A stretch of DNA of 64,000 bases from an uncultured Aquimarina sp. (GCA_947500545.1 CANMSO010000001.1:186001-250000); one strand, 5' to 3'; positions 8,725 to 18,472 are shown, counted from the stretch's first letter. Translations and numbers: made by a program. Notes: generated from the sequence alone by a model not told the origin.

Positions 8725-9288
8725 ATGAAAAAAATTATCTTAGTATTAGTAGCATTAATTTCGTTGTCTACTGCTACTGCGCAAATCAGAGTTGGTAAAG
8801 CTGTTTTGCCTTATGAAGAAAATTTCGCTGACACCAATCTAAAATTAAACGGTGCCGGTATGAGAGAGATGCTTTGGATTGAATTATATGCAGGAGGACT
8901 TTATTTGCAGAAAAAAAATAAAGACCCTAAAGCTATATTAGATGCAAATGAAACGATGGCCATAAAACTTAACATTGTTTCAGGTTTTGTTACACAAAAG
9001 AAGATGATTAAAGCCGTACAAGATGGTTTTCGTAAAGCTACTTTTGGTAATACAAAAGCATTAGATGAGAGAATAAAGAAGTTTACTAGATTTTTTTCGG
9101 AACCTATTGTAAAGAACGACATTTTTGATATTGTTTATGTCAAGGATGAAGGAGTAAAAGCTTATAAAAATGGTAAAGAACTTGGGGTTATTGAAGGTCG
9201 TGATTTTAAATATGCATTATTTAAAATATGGCTTGGAGATGAACCTGCAAGTGAAAAAATTAAAAAAGGAATGCTTGGATTACAATAA
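8725..9288 (+). CDS. secreted chalcone-isomerase-fold protein, copy 2
   Basis: This 187-residue product has a signal peptide (cleavage near TATAQ) and the same fold as its neighbour: KLNGAGMREMLWIELYAGG (about residues 40-58), a central KKMIKAVQDGFRKAT-like helix, and DFKYALFKIWLGDEPAS near the end. It is closer to copy 3 (10 kb) than to copy 1: copies 2 and 3 share IRVG/IRIG-VLPY at the mature start and the EGRDFKYALFKIWLG ending. A strong terminator follows. It is likely periplasmic and its ligand or reaction is unknown. Confidence 0.85.
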   Translation: MKKIILVLVALISLSTATAQIRVGKAVLPYEENFADTNLKLNGAGMREMLWIELYAGGLYLQKKNKDPKAILDANETMAIKLNIVSGFVTQKKMIKAVQDGFRKATFGNTKALDERIKKFTRFFSEPIVKNDIFDIVYVKDEGVKAYKNGKELGVIEGRDFKYALFKIWLGDEPASEKIKKGMLGLQ

Positions 9289-9314
9289 TTCAGTGTTTTT
9301 AAATTATAAATTGA

Positions 9315-9345
9315 AGCTACCCGGAATAAAACGGGTAGCTTTTTT
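9315..9345 (+). terminator. intrinsic terminator after chalcone-isomerase-like copy 2
   Basis: A nine-pair perfect stem (9315-9323 with 9332-9340) with an eight-base loop is followed by a T run. Confidence 0.85.
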
Positions 9346-9398
9346 GTTTTTATCTAATTTTATATATTGAACTCAAAATCACAAATAATTAAATAAAT

Positions 9399-9827
9399 AT
9401 GAATTTTTTTAGAATACTTCTTGTTTCATTAATAGTAATTTCTGGAACTGTAAATGTACAGGCTCAGGTAATAGGCAAATGGAAAACTATTGATGATAAT
9501 ACAGGGAAACCCAGATCTATTGTAGAGATTTACAAAAAAGGAGATAAGTTATATGGTAAGATTGCGCGTATACTAGACGAAGCAGAAAGAGGGAACCTAT
9601 GTGAAGAATGTGAAGGAAGTGATTATAATAAACCTATAGAAGGTATGGTTATAATTAAGGATATGGAAAAAGATGGAGAGGAGTATGAAGATGGTACTAT
9701 TCTGGATCCAGAAAACGGAAAAGTTTATCGTTGCAAAATATGGGTGGATGAAGAGAATCCAAAAGTATTAAATGTTAGAGGTTATATAGCTTTTTTGTAT
9801 AGAACCCAAAAGTGGATACGAGTATAA
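9399..9827 (+). CDS. secreted DUF2147-family protein
   Basis: This 142-residue protein has a signal peptide (cleavage near VQAQ) and the DUF2147 pattern: IGKWKTIDDNTGKPRSIVEI at the mature start, an internal CEECEG cysteine pair, then GMVIIKDM and an ILDPENGKVYRCKI strand block that ends in a Trp/Arg tip. DUF2147 proteins are small beta-barrel-like periplasmic proteins of unknown function. It lies between the second and third chalcone-isomerase-like genes, so it may act on or with the same ligand, but that is only an inference from position. Confidence 0.88.
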   Translation: MNFFRILLVSLIVISGTVNVQAQVIGKWKTIDDNTGKPRSIVEIYKKGDKLYGKIARILDEAERGNLCEECEGSDYNKPIEGMVIIKDMEKDGEEYEDGTILDPENGKVYRCKIWVDEENPKVLNVRGYIAFLYRTQKWIRV

Positions 9828-9932
9828 TTAAAACACTCCTTTCGTAGCTAAATAAAATTTTAACATTTTTTTTATGTTAGTTTTTTAAGAATTATTGAAC
9901 TAAATCATGGTAATCTTTAAAAAAACTAAACC

Positions 9933-10499
9933 ATGAAAAGAATAATTACTCTTACAATTGCATTGGCAATTAGTTCAATATCATTTTCACAAATCAGGAT
10001 CGGAGATGTTGTCTTACCTTATAAAGTAAATTTTGAAGGAAAGGAGTTAACATTAAACGGTGCAGGAATGAGGTCGGTAATAGGAATTGATACCTATTCT
10101 GGTGGCTTGTATACAGAGAAGAAGTATACCAATGATAAGGATGTATTGGATTCTGATGAAAATATGTCTATTCGATTAAATATTGTATCCAAAAAAGTTA
10201 GTAATACCAGAATGGAGAAGATATTTAGAAAAGGTTTTGATGATGCTATGTACGGTAATACTAAAAATCTTGATGCAAGAATAGAAGACTTTTTGAAACT
10301 CTTTGATGCGGCCACAAATATTAATGATTATTATGATTTGGTATATCTTAAAGGAAAAGGAATCAAAACATATAAAAATGGAGAGGAAGTAGGATATATT
10401 GAAGGACGAGATTTTAAATATGCTTTGTTTAAAATTTGGTTAGGACATGAGCCAGCTTGTAAACTCATAAAAGGTGGAATGCTGGGGGCTAACGGATAG
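9933..10499 (+). CDS. secreted chalcone-isomerase-fold protein, copy 3
   Basis: This 188-residue member of the same family has a signal peptide ending near SFSQ and the conserved elements LTLNGAGMRSVIGIDTYSGGLY (split here for reading: LTLNGAGMR at about 38-46, TYSGGLY at about 52-58) and EGRDFKYALFKIWLG near the C-terminus. It has a Cys near the end (EPACKLI) that the other two copies lack. It closes a block of three paralogues plus DUF2147 and is followed by a terminator before priA. Confidence 0.85.
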   Translation: MKRIITLTIALAISSISFSQIRIGDVVLPYKVNFEGKELTLNGAGMRSVIGIDTYSGGLYTEKKYTNDKDVLDSDENMSIRLNIVSKKVSNTRMEKIFRKGFDDAMYGNTKNLDARIEDFLKLFDAATNINDYYDLVYLKGKGIKTYKNGEEVGYIEGRDFKYALFKIWLGHEPACKLIKGGMLGANG

Positions 10500-10524
10500 A
10501 AACACATTGATGAATAATAAAAAA

Positions 10525-10556
10525 AGCTCAACCATTAAATGGTCGAGCTTTTTTTA
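10525..10556. terminator. intrinsic terminator after chalcone-isomerase-like copy 3
   Basis: The stem agctc-accat / atggt-gagct, with one internal mismatch, spans 10525-10549. A T run follows on the right and an A run precedes it on the left. Confidence 0.8.
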
Positions 10557-10593
10557 TTATGAACATTATTTCATTTTCTATATACTAAACTTG

Positions 10594-10601
10594 TATTTTT
10601 G
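10594..10601 (+). promoter_or_regulatory. -7 promoter element (TAnnTTTG) of priA
   Basis: TATTTTTG is an exact match to the Bacteroidota -7 consensus. It overlaps the first in-frame ATG at 10599, which argues that translation starts at the downstream ATG at 10644. No clear -33 TTTG is seen. Confidence 0.45.
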
Positions 10602-10643
10602 TTTGGTACACTTAACTATTTTGCTTTTCATTATAAATTGATA

Positions 10644-13097
10644 ATGTCATATTTTATAGATGTAATTCTTCCCATACCACTCGATAAAGAGTTTACATAT
10701 AGTATTAATGAAAATGAGGCTGCTTTTATAAAACCAGGAATGCGCGTAGCGGTTCAATTTGGAAAGAGTAAGATATACGCAGCTTTAGTAACCAAGGTTC
10801 ATCAAAACCCTCCTTTAATTTATGAAGCCAAGGAAATAGAACATATTTTGGATGAATCACCAATTGTTACCAATGAACAATTGAAACTTTGGTCATGGAT
10901 TTCTCAATACTATATGTGTACCCAGGGAGAAGTAATGAGGGCAGCGTTACCCAGTGCGTTTTTATTAGAGAGCGAAACAATTATTCATAAAAATGATAAA
11001 GCGATTATAGATGAATCTCTTCTCAAAGATGATGAATTCTTAATTTATGAAGCACTACAATATCAAAGTTTACTTCGGATACAAGAAGTCATGAATATCG
11101 TTAGCAAGAAAAATGTACTTCCGGTAATAAAAAGACTTATAGATAAGGGAATTGTTAATGTGCAGGAAGAGATTTACGAGCAATATAAGCCTAAAATAGT
11201 GAGATTTATTAAGCTTCATCCTAATTATATGAGTGAAGAGGCTTTAAAATCCTTGTTAGATGCAATGAGCCGCGCTCCAAAACAACGTGAAGTTATAATG
11301 CAATTGTTTACACTTCAGGCAAAAAGTACTAAGCCTTTAAAAGTAAGTGCTTTGATTAAGCAGTCAAATAGTTCTTCGGCCGTAATTAAGACTTTAATTG
11401 AAAAGGAAATTTTGCAAGAATATCATTTGCAAACGGATCGCGTGCAATATAAAGGGGATTCTCCAAGTAAAATAAAAGAACTTAATGAATATCAGCTTCA
11501 GGCATTTAAAGAAATCAAAGATTCTTTTGCATCAAAAGAGGTGTGTTTGCTTCATGGGGTAACTTCATCTGGAAAGACAGAGATTTATGTAAAGTTAATT
11601 GAAGAGGTTATTCAAGAAGGAAAACAAGTCCTGTATTTGCTCCCTGAAATCGCATTGACAACTCAGCTTATTAGTCGATTACAAGAATATTTTGGAGAGA
11701 AACTGACAGTATATCATTCTAAGTATTCTGTAAACGAACGAGTAGAAGCTTGGAATAATATTAAAAATAGAAAATCTAAGGCTCAAATAATTATAGGGGC
11801 GAGATCTGCAATATTTCTTCCATTTATTAATCTCGGATTAATAATTGTTGATGAAGAACATGAAAGCACTTTCAAACAATACGATCCCGCACCAAGATAT
11901 CATGCGCGGGATACGTCGATAGTTTTATCTAAAATGTTTGAAGCGAAAGTATTATTGGGATCAGCTACCCCTGCTTTAGAGACGTATTATAATGCCCAAC
12001 AGAAAAAATATGGATTGGTGCAACTTACCAGAAGGTATGGTGATGTGCTAATGCCGGAAATCAACTTGGTGGATATAAAGACCAAGTTCAAGAAAAAGGA
12101 AATGAACGGGCATTTTAGCGATACGCTATTAGAAAGTATCAAAGAAGCAATAAAAGAAGGAGAACAGGTGATTCTTTTTCAGAACAGAAGAGGATACTCT
12201 CCTGTAGTAGAGTGTAATACTTGTGGGCATTCGCCACAGTGTTCTAATTGTGATGTTAGCCTTACCTATCATAATCATAAAAATCAATTACGTTGTCATT
12301 ATTGTGGATATAATATGGCTATGCTTCAGCAATGTATGGCATGTCATAGTACTGAGTTATCTACAAAGGGATTTGGGACAGAGCAAATAGAAAAGGAGTT
12401 ACAAGAACTTTTTCCTGAGAATAACATTGCTAGAATGGATCAGGATACTACAAGAGGTAAATATGGTTATGAAAAAATAATAAACCGTTTTGAGCAAGGT
12501 GAGATTGATATTATGGTAGGAACACAAATGCTTTCAAAAGGTTTAGATTTTAGAAATGTAAGTTTGGTCGGGATTATGAACGCTGATAATCTTCTTAATT
12601 TTCCTGATTTTAGAGCACATGAACGAAGTTTTCAACTAATGCAGCAGGTTTCTGGTAGAGCCGGAAGAACCAAAAAAAGAGGAAAAGTTTTAATTCAAAC
12701 CTATAATCCATATCATCAAATTCTACAACAGGTATCTGTTAATGATTACATGGGAATGTATACGGATCAAATCGAAGAAAGACATCAATATAAATATCCG
12801 CCTTTTTATAGAATTATAAAAATTACTGGTAAACACAAGGATTATAATAGGACAAATGATGCTATGAATTGGTTGGCTAAATCTTTAAAAAATATTTTTA
12901 AAGAAAATGTACTTGGACCAGAATTTCCGCCTATTTCAAGGATTAGGAATCAATATAACAAAAACGTTTTAATAAAGATCCCTCAAGGTCAATCTTTGGC
13001 GAAAACGAAAGATGCTATAAAGAAGATACAAGTTTCCTTTGCAAGTATAAAAGAGTTTTCAGGGGTAAGAATAATTATAAATGTAGATAATTATTGA
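10644..13097 (+). CDS. priA: primosomal replication restart helicase PriA
   Basis: PriA recognises stalled or repaired forks and reloads the replisome. I place the start at 10644 (817 residues, MSYFIDVILPIP), because an upstream in-frame ATG at 10599 would sit on the promoter. Visible are the N-terminal 3'-end-binding domain, Walker A GVTSSGKTE (about residue 308), DEEH box, and the zinc-binding insertion with eight cysteines (CNTCGH, CSNC, CHYCG, CMAC). C-terminal helicase motifs (GTQMLSKGLDF, QVSGRAGR) follow. A convergent terminator separates it from the LytTR regulator. Confidence 0.97.
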   Translation: MSYFIDVILPIPLDKEFTYSINENEAAFIKPGMRVAVQFGKSKIYAALVTKVHQNPPLIYEAKEIEHILDESPIVTNEQLKLWSWISQYYMCTQGEVMRAALPSAFLLESETIIHKNDKAIIDESLLKDDEFLIYEALQYQSLLRIQEVMNIVSKKNVLPVIKRLIDKGIVNVQEEIYEQYKPKIVRFIKLHPNYMSEEALKSLLDAMSRAPKQREVIMQLFTLQAKSTKPLKVSALIKQSNSSSAVIKTLIEKEILQEYHLQTDRVQYKGDSPSKIKELNEYQLQAFKEIKDSFASKEVCLLHGVTSSGKTEIYVKLIEEVIQEGKQVLYLLPEIALTTQLISRLQEYFGEKLTVYHSKYSVNERVEAWNNIKNRKSKAQIIIGARSAIFLPFINLGLIIVDEEHESTFKQYDPAPRYHARDTSIVLSKMFEAKVLLGSATPALETYYNAQQKKYGLVQLTRRYGDVLMPEINLVDIKTKFKKKEMNGHFSDTLLESIKEAIKEGEQVILFQNRRGYSPVVECNTCGHSPQCSNCDVSLTYHNHKNQLRCHYCGYNMAMLQQCMACHSTELSTKGFGTEQIEKELQELFPENNIARMDQDTTRGKYGYEKIINRFEQGEIDIMVGTQMLSKGLDFRNVSLVGIMNADNLLNFPDFRAHERSFQLMQQVSGRAGRTKKRGKVLIQTYNPYHQILQQVSVNDYMGMYTDQIEERHQYKYPPFYRIIKITGKHKDYNRTNDAMNWLAKSLKNIFKENVLGPEFPPISRIRNQYNKNVLIKIPQGQSLAKTKDAIKKIQVSFASIKEFSGVRIIINVDNY

Positions 13098-13105
13098 ATA
13101 TAAAA

Positions 13106-13129
13106 AATCCCGCATAAAGCGGGATTTTA
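13106..13129. terminator. bidirectional terminator between priA and the LytTR regulator
   Basis: A perfect eight-pair stem (13106-13113 with 13119-13126) with a five-base loop has an A run on the left and T residues on the right, fitting both convergent genes. Confidence 0.8.
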
Positions 13130-13152
13130 AAATTATTCTGTTACTCAGTAGC

Positions 13153-13860
13153 TTAGCTATTTAATGCTTCAATTAATGAATGTTTCTTATGTCTACTAAG
13201 AGGTATTTTTTCGTCAGCAATTTCGATATTTCGACTATTATAACGTTCTACCTTATCCAGGTTAACAATATAAGACTTATGAATTCTTAGAAAACGATCG
13301 CCAGGCAACTGTGCTTCAAAAGATTTCATAGTGGCCAAAACTACAATTGGATCACCTTCTTCCATGATTAGTTTAACGTAGTCACCAAGTGCTTCTACGT
13401 ACTTAAGTTGGCTAAGGAATATTTTACGTTTTTTAAGATTACTTTTTACGAAGATATAGTCGTCATCTTCCATTGCTGCATGTTCAGTTCCTAAACGTGA
13501 CATGCTTAAAGCCTTGTCTACAGCCGCATTGAATCGATCTTTTTTAAGAGGTTTTCTTAAATAATCTACTGCATCATAGTCAAAAGCTTTAAATGCATAT
13601 TTTGTTTTTCCAGTAACAAAAATGATATGAGGCTTGTTTTCTAAATCGTCCAAAAGATCAAATCCAGTAAGAATCGGCATCTCGATATCTAGAAATAATA
13701 AGTCGACTTGAGTATCTAATAACCCATTCTTAGTCTCAATAGCATTATTCCACTCAGCCACTAATTCTAGTGACGAATGCTCATCTATAAGCTTTACTAT
13801 TGCTAGTCTCTGTAGACGCGAATCATCTACTACTGCACATTTTAATTGAGATTGTTCCAC
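13153..13860 (-). CDS. LytTR-family response regulator
   Basis: This 235-residue regulator has an N-terminal receiver domain with Asp58 in FLDIEMP as the phospho-acceptor, and Lys in the YLRKPL motif at about 107. A C-terminal LytTR DNA-binding domain (about 135-232) contains FVKSNLKK, YVEALGDYVKL and FLRIHKSYIVNL. LytTR regulators usually pair with a histidine kinase of the LytS/YehU type, but none lies next to it here. It is read away from the ribosomal-protein operon. The targets are unknown. Confidence 0.95.
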   Translation of the reverse strand: MEQSQLKCAVVDDSRLQRLAIVKLIDEHSSLELVAEWNNAIETKNGLLDTQVDLLFLDIEMPILTGFDLLDDLENKPHIIFVTGKTKYAFKAFDYDAVDYLRKPLKKDRFNAAVDKALSMSRLGTEHAAMEDDDYIFVKSNLKKRKIFLSQLKYVEALGDYVKLIMEEGDPIVVLATMKSFEAQLPGDRFLRIHKSYIVNLDKVERYNSRNIEIADEKIPLSRHKKHSLIEALNS

Positions 13861-13970
13861 TTGTATAGTGTTATATATTCTAATACAATATTAATGAATA
13901 TATATTATTCTCACAAACAATTTTCGCTTTTTATCGATAAAAATAGTGTTTCGTCGAAGTGATAATAAGG

Positions 13971-14001
13971 TTTGAAAATCCAAAAAATAGTGTTACTTTT
14001 G
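13971..14001 (+). promoter_or_regulatory. promoter of rpsF-rpsR-rplI
   Basis: TTTG at 13971-13974 and TACTTTTG at 13994-14001 match the Bacteroidota -33 and -7 elements. The spacer is 19 bp, and the -7 element lies 31 bp before the rpsF start. Confidence 0.75.
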
Positions 14002-14032
14002 CAGCCAAATTTAATTTAAATATAGATTTATT

Positions 14033-14371
14033 ATGAATCAATACGAAACTGTTTTCATCTTGAATCCCGTTTTATCTGATGATCAGATAAAGGAAACAGT
14101 TAAGAAATACGAAGACATTCTTGTTTCTAACGGTGCCAAGATGATATCAAAAGAGGATTGGGGGCTTAAAAAGCTTGCATATGCAATCCAACACAAGAAA
14201 AGTGGTTTTTATCACTTATTTGAATACCAGGTACCTGGTGAAGCTATCAACGCTGTAGAAGTTGAGTTTAGAAGAGATGAGCGAGTAATGCGTTATCTTA
14301 CTGTACGTCTTGATAAGCATGCAATTGCTTGGGCAGAGAAAAGAAGAACTAGAAACAAACAAAAAGCTTAA
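14033..14371 (+). CDS. rpsF: 30S ribosomal protein S6
   Basis: S6 binds the central domain of 16S rRNA together with S18 in the small-subunit platform. The 112-residue protein begins [19 protein letters not shown] and carries the [16 protein letters not shown] segment typical of the family. It is the first gene of the conserved rpsF-rpsR-rplI cluster, with a well-formed promoter upstream, and rpsR starts 2 bp after its stop codon. In many bacteria the S6:S18 complex represses its own mRNA; I did not resolve such an element in the short leader here. Confidence 0.98.
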   Translation: MNQYETVFILNPVLSDDQIKETVKKYEDILVSNGAKMISKEDWGLKKLAYAIQHKKSGFYHLFEYQVPGEAINAVEVEFRRDERVMRYLTVRLDKHAIAWAEKRRTRNKQKA

Positions 14372-14373
14372 TT

Positions 14374-14670
14374 ATGTCATCTATAGAACAACAAGCTAAA
14401 GGAAAAAAAGATGGAGAGATCAGATATCTTACTCCTCTTAATATAGATACTACAAAAAATAAGAAGTATTGTCGTTTCAAAAAGTCAGGTATTAAATATA
14501 TCGATTATAAAGATCCTGATTTCTTAATGGCATTTGTAAATGAACAAGGTAAATTGTTACCTCGTCGTCTTACAGGAACTTCATTAAAATATCAACGTAA
14601 AGTTAGTGTTGCTGTAAAAAGAGCAAGACACTTAGCTTTAATGCCATACGTTGGTGATTTATTAAAATAA
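14374..14670 (+). CDS. rpsR: 30S ribosomal protein S18
   Basis: S18 pairs with S6 on the platform of the small subunit. The 98-residue protein has an extended N-terminal tail of about 20 residues and then the core with [25 protein letters not shown] and the basic [15 protein letters not shown] ending. It lies 2 bp after rpsF and 16 bp before rplI. The longer N-terminus is usual in Bacteroidota. The call is firm. Confidence 0.98.
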   Translation: MSSIEQQAKGKKDGEIRYLTPLNIDTTKNKKYCRFKKSGIKYIDYKDPDFLMAFVNEQGKLLPRRLTGTSLKYQRKVSVAVKRARHLALMPYVGDLLK

Positions 14671-14686
14671 AATTCGTCGTAACATT

Positions 14687-15139
14687 ATGGAACTTATATT
14701 AAAGAGAGACGTTGAGAATCTAGGATTCACAGACGATGTAGTAGAAGTTAAAAATGGTTATGGACGTAACTATTTGATTCCTCATGGGTTTGCTGTATTG
14801 GCAACTCCTTCTGCAAAGAAAGTACTTTCTGAAACTTTAAAGCAACGTGCTTTTAAAGAAAAGAAAGAAATTGAGGATGCACAAAAAATAGCTAAAAAAC
14901 TTGGTGGATTTGAAATCAAGATTTCTGCAAAAGTTGGATCTGGAGACAAATTATTTGGTTCTATATCTAACGCAGATGTTGCTGAGGCTTTTGCTAAAGA
15001 AGGTGTAGAAATTGAAAAGAAGTTTATTACAGTACCAGGTGGAACTATAAAACGTTTAGGTCAGTATGAAGCTTCAGTTCGACTTCACAGAGAGGTAATT
15101 GCTCCTGTGGCTTTCGAGATTGTTGCTCAAGCAAAATAA
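14687..15139 (+). CDS. rplI: 50S ribosomal protein L9
   Basis: L9 binds domain V of 23S rRNA near the L1 stalk and helps maintain reading frame. The 150-residue product has the N-terminal RNA-binding domain with the signature NGYGRNYLIPHGFA (about residues 23-36), a long connecting helix rich in Lys/Glu, and a C-terminal domain with KVGSGDKLFGSIS. It is the last gene of the ribosomal operon and is followed by a terminator. Confidence 0.98.
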   Translation: MELILKRDVENLGFTDDVVEVKNGYGRNYLIPHGFAVLATPSAKKVLSETLKQRAFKEKKEIEDAQKIAKKLGGFEIKISAKVGSGDKLFGSISNADVAEAFAKEGVEIEKKFITVPGGTIKRLGQYEASVRLHREVIAPVAFEIVAQAK

Positions 15140-15183
15140 ATGTATGTATAACGGTTAATAACTGTTTTATAATATTAGAAAAA

Positions 15184-15208
15184 ATCGCTCATCTGAGCGA
15201 TTTTTTTA
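15184..15208 (+). terminator. intrinsic terminator of the rpsF operon
   Basis: A perfect eight-pair stem (15184-15191 with 15196-15203) and four-base loop are followed by a run of T residues. Confidence 0.9.
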
Positions 15209-15247
15209 TTTTAAATTTATAAGGAATTCACATAAATCTTGTACTCA

Positions 15248-18200
15248 ATGAAAAAAATTATCTTTTTAGTTTTTGTATTGATTGGTACTACAATCAATGC
15301 TCAGGTTACCACCTCTAATATTTCAGGTGTAGTAAATGATAATAATAATCAACTACTTCCAGGGGCGAATATTACTGCTGTACATCAGCCTACAGGTACT
15401 AGTTACGGAGGAGTCACTAATTTTGATGGCCGTTTTGATTTAATAAACCTTAGGGTGGGTGGACCATATAGGATAACCATAAGTTACGTGGGATTTAAGA
15501 AACAACTTATTGATGATGTTTTTCTTCAACTTGGTCAAACTTTTAATTTTGATGCCGTAATGGTTGAAGATGATAACCAACTTGAAGAAGTAATTATCAC
15601 GTCCAACAAGAGTACAACTTTTAGTAGCGAAAGAACAGGTGCTGAAACTAGTATTGGTAGTAGAGAGTTAAAAGCATTGCCAACAATTACTCGTTCTGCA
15701 GCAGATTTTTATCGATTAGAGCCAACAGCATCAAGTAATGGTTCTTTTGGAGGAAGAAATGATCAGTTTAATAATTTTAGTTTAGATGGTTCTATTTTTA
15801 ATAATCCATTTGGACTAGATGCTGCTACTCCAGGTGGTCAAACGAATGCGCAACCAATTTCATTAGATGCAATAGATCAGATCCAAGTTTCCACGGCTCC
15901 TTATGATGTTACCCAAGCAGGATTTACGGGTGCATCTGTAAACGCTGTAACCAAGAGTGGTACTAATACATGGAAAGGAACTGTATACGGTTTTTATCGT
16001 AACCAAGATATGACAGGGGATAAGGTTGGAGATGATGATATTATTGTGCCAGATTTGACACAAGCTCAATACGGAGTAAGTGTGGGAGGGCCAATTATTA
16101 AGAATAAACTTTTTGTCTTTGGTAACTTCGAGAAAGATGATCGTGAGGATTTGGGGTCAAACTTTTTGGCTGCAAGACCTGGGTTATCGGGTGCAAATGT
16201 ATCTAGAGTAACCGCAGAAGACTTGGATTACGTATCAGAACAATTAAGGAATTTAGGTTACGATCCGGGACCGTATGAAGGATATACTCATGATACCGAA
16301 TCTACAAAAGGAATATTAAAACTTGATTGGAATATTAATGATAATCATAGAGCAGCTATAATCTATAATTTTTTAAATGCTTCTAGAGATTTACCAGCAA
16401 ACCCTGAAGCGATAGGGCGTAGAGGCCCCGACCTTACTACATTGCAATTTAGAAATTCGGGATATCGAATTAATAACAAAATAAATTCGTTTTTGGTAGA
16501 ATTGAACTCGAATTTTGGGGGAAACATATCCAATAAATTTCAGGCAGGATATACATTTTTTGATGATAGTAGAGATCCTTTTTCGACACCAGCTCCTCCT
16601 ATCAATATTTCACAAGATGGTGTGCGGTATATTGTAGCAGGACATGAGCCGTTTTCGATTAATAATAGATTAGAACAAAAAGTGTATCAGGTCACGAATA
16701 ATCTTAATATTGTTTCGGGTAATCATACAATTACTCTTGGAGGTACTTTTGAACGGTTTGAGTTTGATAACTCTTTTAATTTAGGAGTGTATACTTTTTT
16801 CAATAATAGTGGCCAAGGTGTTGGTACATTTGCAGCAGATTTCTTTGGGGTAAGGATAGATCCTGGTAATCCACCGCCAGATCCAAGTCTTTTAAGTTTT
16901 GAAGAAGCAATCAATAATGGCCTTATTGCAGATGCTTTGGCAAATGCTCAAGGTGTATTTAATGCGAATAATGCAGCAGATAGTTGGGCCTTGGCAGAAA
17001 CCAATGTAGGGCAGCTTGCATTTTATGCTCAAGATAAATGGAAAATGAACGATAAATTTACGCTAACCTATGGTCTTAGGATCGATCAGCCTTTATATTT
17101 TGATACCGAGGATAAAATAGCCGAAAATATAGAAAGAGCCGCCGGAGGAACGTTTCCAGACGGTAATTATCAGCCAGGAATTACTTATTTTGATGAAAAC
17201 GGTAATGCTACTCAATTAAACAGCTTGGACCTGCCAACCAGAAGATTGTTGGTTTCACCAAGATTAGGGTTTAATTATGATGTAAAAGGAGATAAAACTT
17301 TCCAAATTAGAGGAGGTACGGGAATATTTACTGGGCGATTACCTTTTGTTTGGATAGGAAATCAAGTGGCAAACCCTAATTTCTTTTTCTATACGACATC
17401 GGCATCTAATTTCAGATTTCCGCAAGTGTTTAGAAACAGTTTAGGTATTGACTATAGGTTTAAAAATGGTATCGTAGCGTCAACCGATTTGATATATACC
17501 GAAGATATTAACGCCCAGATGGTAAGAAATTTTGGTTTAGGTACTCCAACAGGTACACTTAATGGTGTAGATGACAGGGCAGTTTATCAACTTTCTGATA
17601 GAGCCCTTAACGAATTTGGAGGACCTACTAATGCTTATGTGTTTACTAACACTAATGTTGGATATTCTTTTAATTGGTCTTTTAAATTACAAAAGAACTT
17701 TAATAACGGTCTTTTTGCTAGTATAGCTTATAATTATCTGGAGGCAGAGGATGCAAGTTCATTAGATGCCGAAATTTCTAGTGATGCTTTTGATAGAAAT
17801 CCTGCGCTAGGTAATGTTAATCAAGCGGTAAGTTCTACAGCTCGTTATGGTGACAAGCATAGAATCATTGGTCAGATAAATAAGTCCTTTAGCTATGGTA
17901 AGAATAAGCAATGGAGAACATCTTTAGGGGCATTTTATGAGTATGCTCAAGGAGGGCGATTCTCATACACATATTCTGGAGATATAAATGGAGATGGTTC
18001 ACCGCTAAACGATTTAATATATATACCAACACAAGCAGATTTGGCTACTTATAATTTTAGCGGAGCTACAATAGCAGAGCAGGAGGCTCAAAGAACAAGT
18101 TACGAGGCTTATATTCAACAAGATGAGTACCTAAGGGGGCGTAGAGGAGACTACGCAGAGAAATATGCTATTTTAAGCCCTTGGAGAGGCCGATGGGATG

Positions 18201-18472
18201 TTAAACTGTTGCAAGATTACGACATTAAGGTTGGTGATAGAACTAATACAATTCAGTTTAGTTTAGATATTTTGAACTTAGGAAACCTATTAAGTTCTGA
18301 TTGGGGCGTGATCGAAATACCAGTAAATGATCAGCCTATAGGTGTTTCGGTAGACAATACGGGTACTCCTGTATATAGTTTTGATACTTCTCAAACAAAA
18401 ACGTTTGGAAATGATTTTAGCCTTGATTCTAGATGGCAGGCTCAAGTTGGCTTAAGATATATTTTTAATTAA
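15248..18472 (+). CDS. TonB-dependent outer-membrane receptor with carboxypeptidase-regulatory-like domain
   Basis: This large outer-membrane transporter has about 1074 residues from the ATG at 15248; a start at 15239 adds three residues before the signal peptide. After the signal sequence (ending near INAQ) comes a carboxypeptidase-regulatory-like beta-sandwich (about 22-110, SGVVNDNNNQ and GGVTNFDGRFD). A plug domain follows (about 125-245, GRNDQFNNFSLDG), then a long beta-barrel that ends in an aromatic-rich WQAQVGLRYIFN strand. No SusD partner, TonB box or ligand gene is adjacent, so it is more like the OmpA/oar-type receptors than a SusC. The substrate is unknown. Confidence 0.92.
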   Translation: MKKIIFLVFVLIGTTINAQVTTSNISGVVNDNNNQLLPGANITAVHQPTGTSYGGVTNFDGRFDLINLRVGGPYRITISYVGFKKQLIDDVFLQLGQTFNFDAVMVEDDNQLEEVIITSNKSTTFSSERTGAETSIGSRELKALPTITRSAADFYRLEPTASSNGSFGGRNDQFNNFSLDGSIFNNPFGLDAATPGGQTNAQPISLDAIDQIQVSTAPYDVTQAGFTGASVNAVTKSGTNTWKGTVYGFYRNQDMTGDKVGDDDIIVPDLTQAQYGVSVGGPIIKNKLFVFGNFEKDDREDLGSNFLAARPGLSGANVSRVTAEDLDYVSEQLRNLGYDPGPYEGYTHDTESTKGILKLDWNINDNHRAAIIYNFLNASRDLPANPEAIGRRGPDLTTLQFRNSGYRINNKINSFLVELNSNFGGNISNKFQAGYTFFDDSRDPFSTPAPPINISQDGVRYIVAGHEPFSINNRLEQKVYQVTNNLNIVSGNHTITLGGTFERFEFDNSFNLGVYTFFNNSGQGVGTFAADFFGVRIDPGNPPPDPSLLSFEEAINNGLIADALANAQGVFNANNAADSWALAETNVGQLAFYAQDKWKMNDKFTLTYGLRIDQPLYFDTEDKIAENIERAAGGTFPDGNYQPGITYFDENGNATQLNSLDLPTRRLLVSPRLGFNYDVKGDKTFQIRGGTGIFTGRLPFVWIGNQVANPNFFFYTTSASNFRFPQVFRNSLGIDYRFKNGIVASTDLIYTEDINAQMVRNFGLGTPTGTLNGVDDRAVYQLSDRALNEFGGPTNAYVFTNTNVGYSFNWSFKLQKNFNNGLFASIAYNYLEAEDASSLDAEISSDAFDRNPALGNVNQAVSSTARYGDKHRIIGQINKSFSYGKNKQWRTSLGAFYEYAQGGRFSYTYSGDINGDGSPLNDLIYIPTQADLATYNFSGATIAEQEAQRTSYEAYIQQDEYLRGRRGDYAEKYAILSPWRGRWDVKLLQDYDIKVGDRTNTIQFSLDILNLGNLLSSDWGVIEIPVNDQPIGVSVDNTGTPVYSFDTSQTKTFGNDFSLDSRWQAQVGLRYIFN

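Noticed and set aside
8020..10499. Flavonoid biosynthesis by the chalcone-isomerase-like genes
   Set aside because: These are secreted small proteins, and no chalcone synthase or other pathway gene is near. The name reflects fold only.
10599..10643. Upstream ATG of priA
   Set aside because: This ATG overlaps the -7 promoter element at 10594-10601, and the family alignment starts at MSYFIDVILP from 10644.
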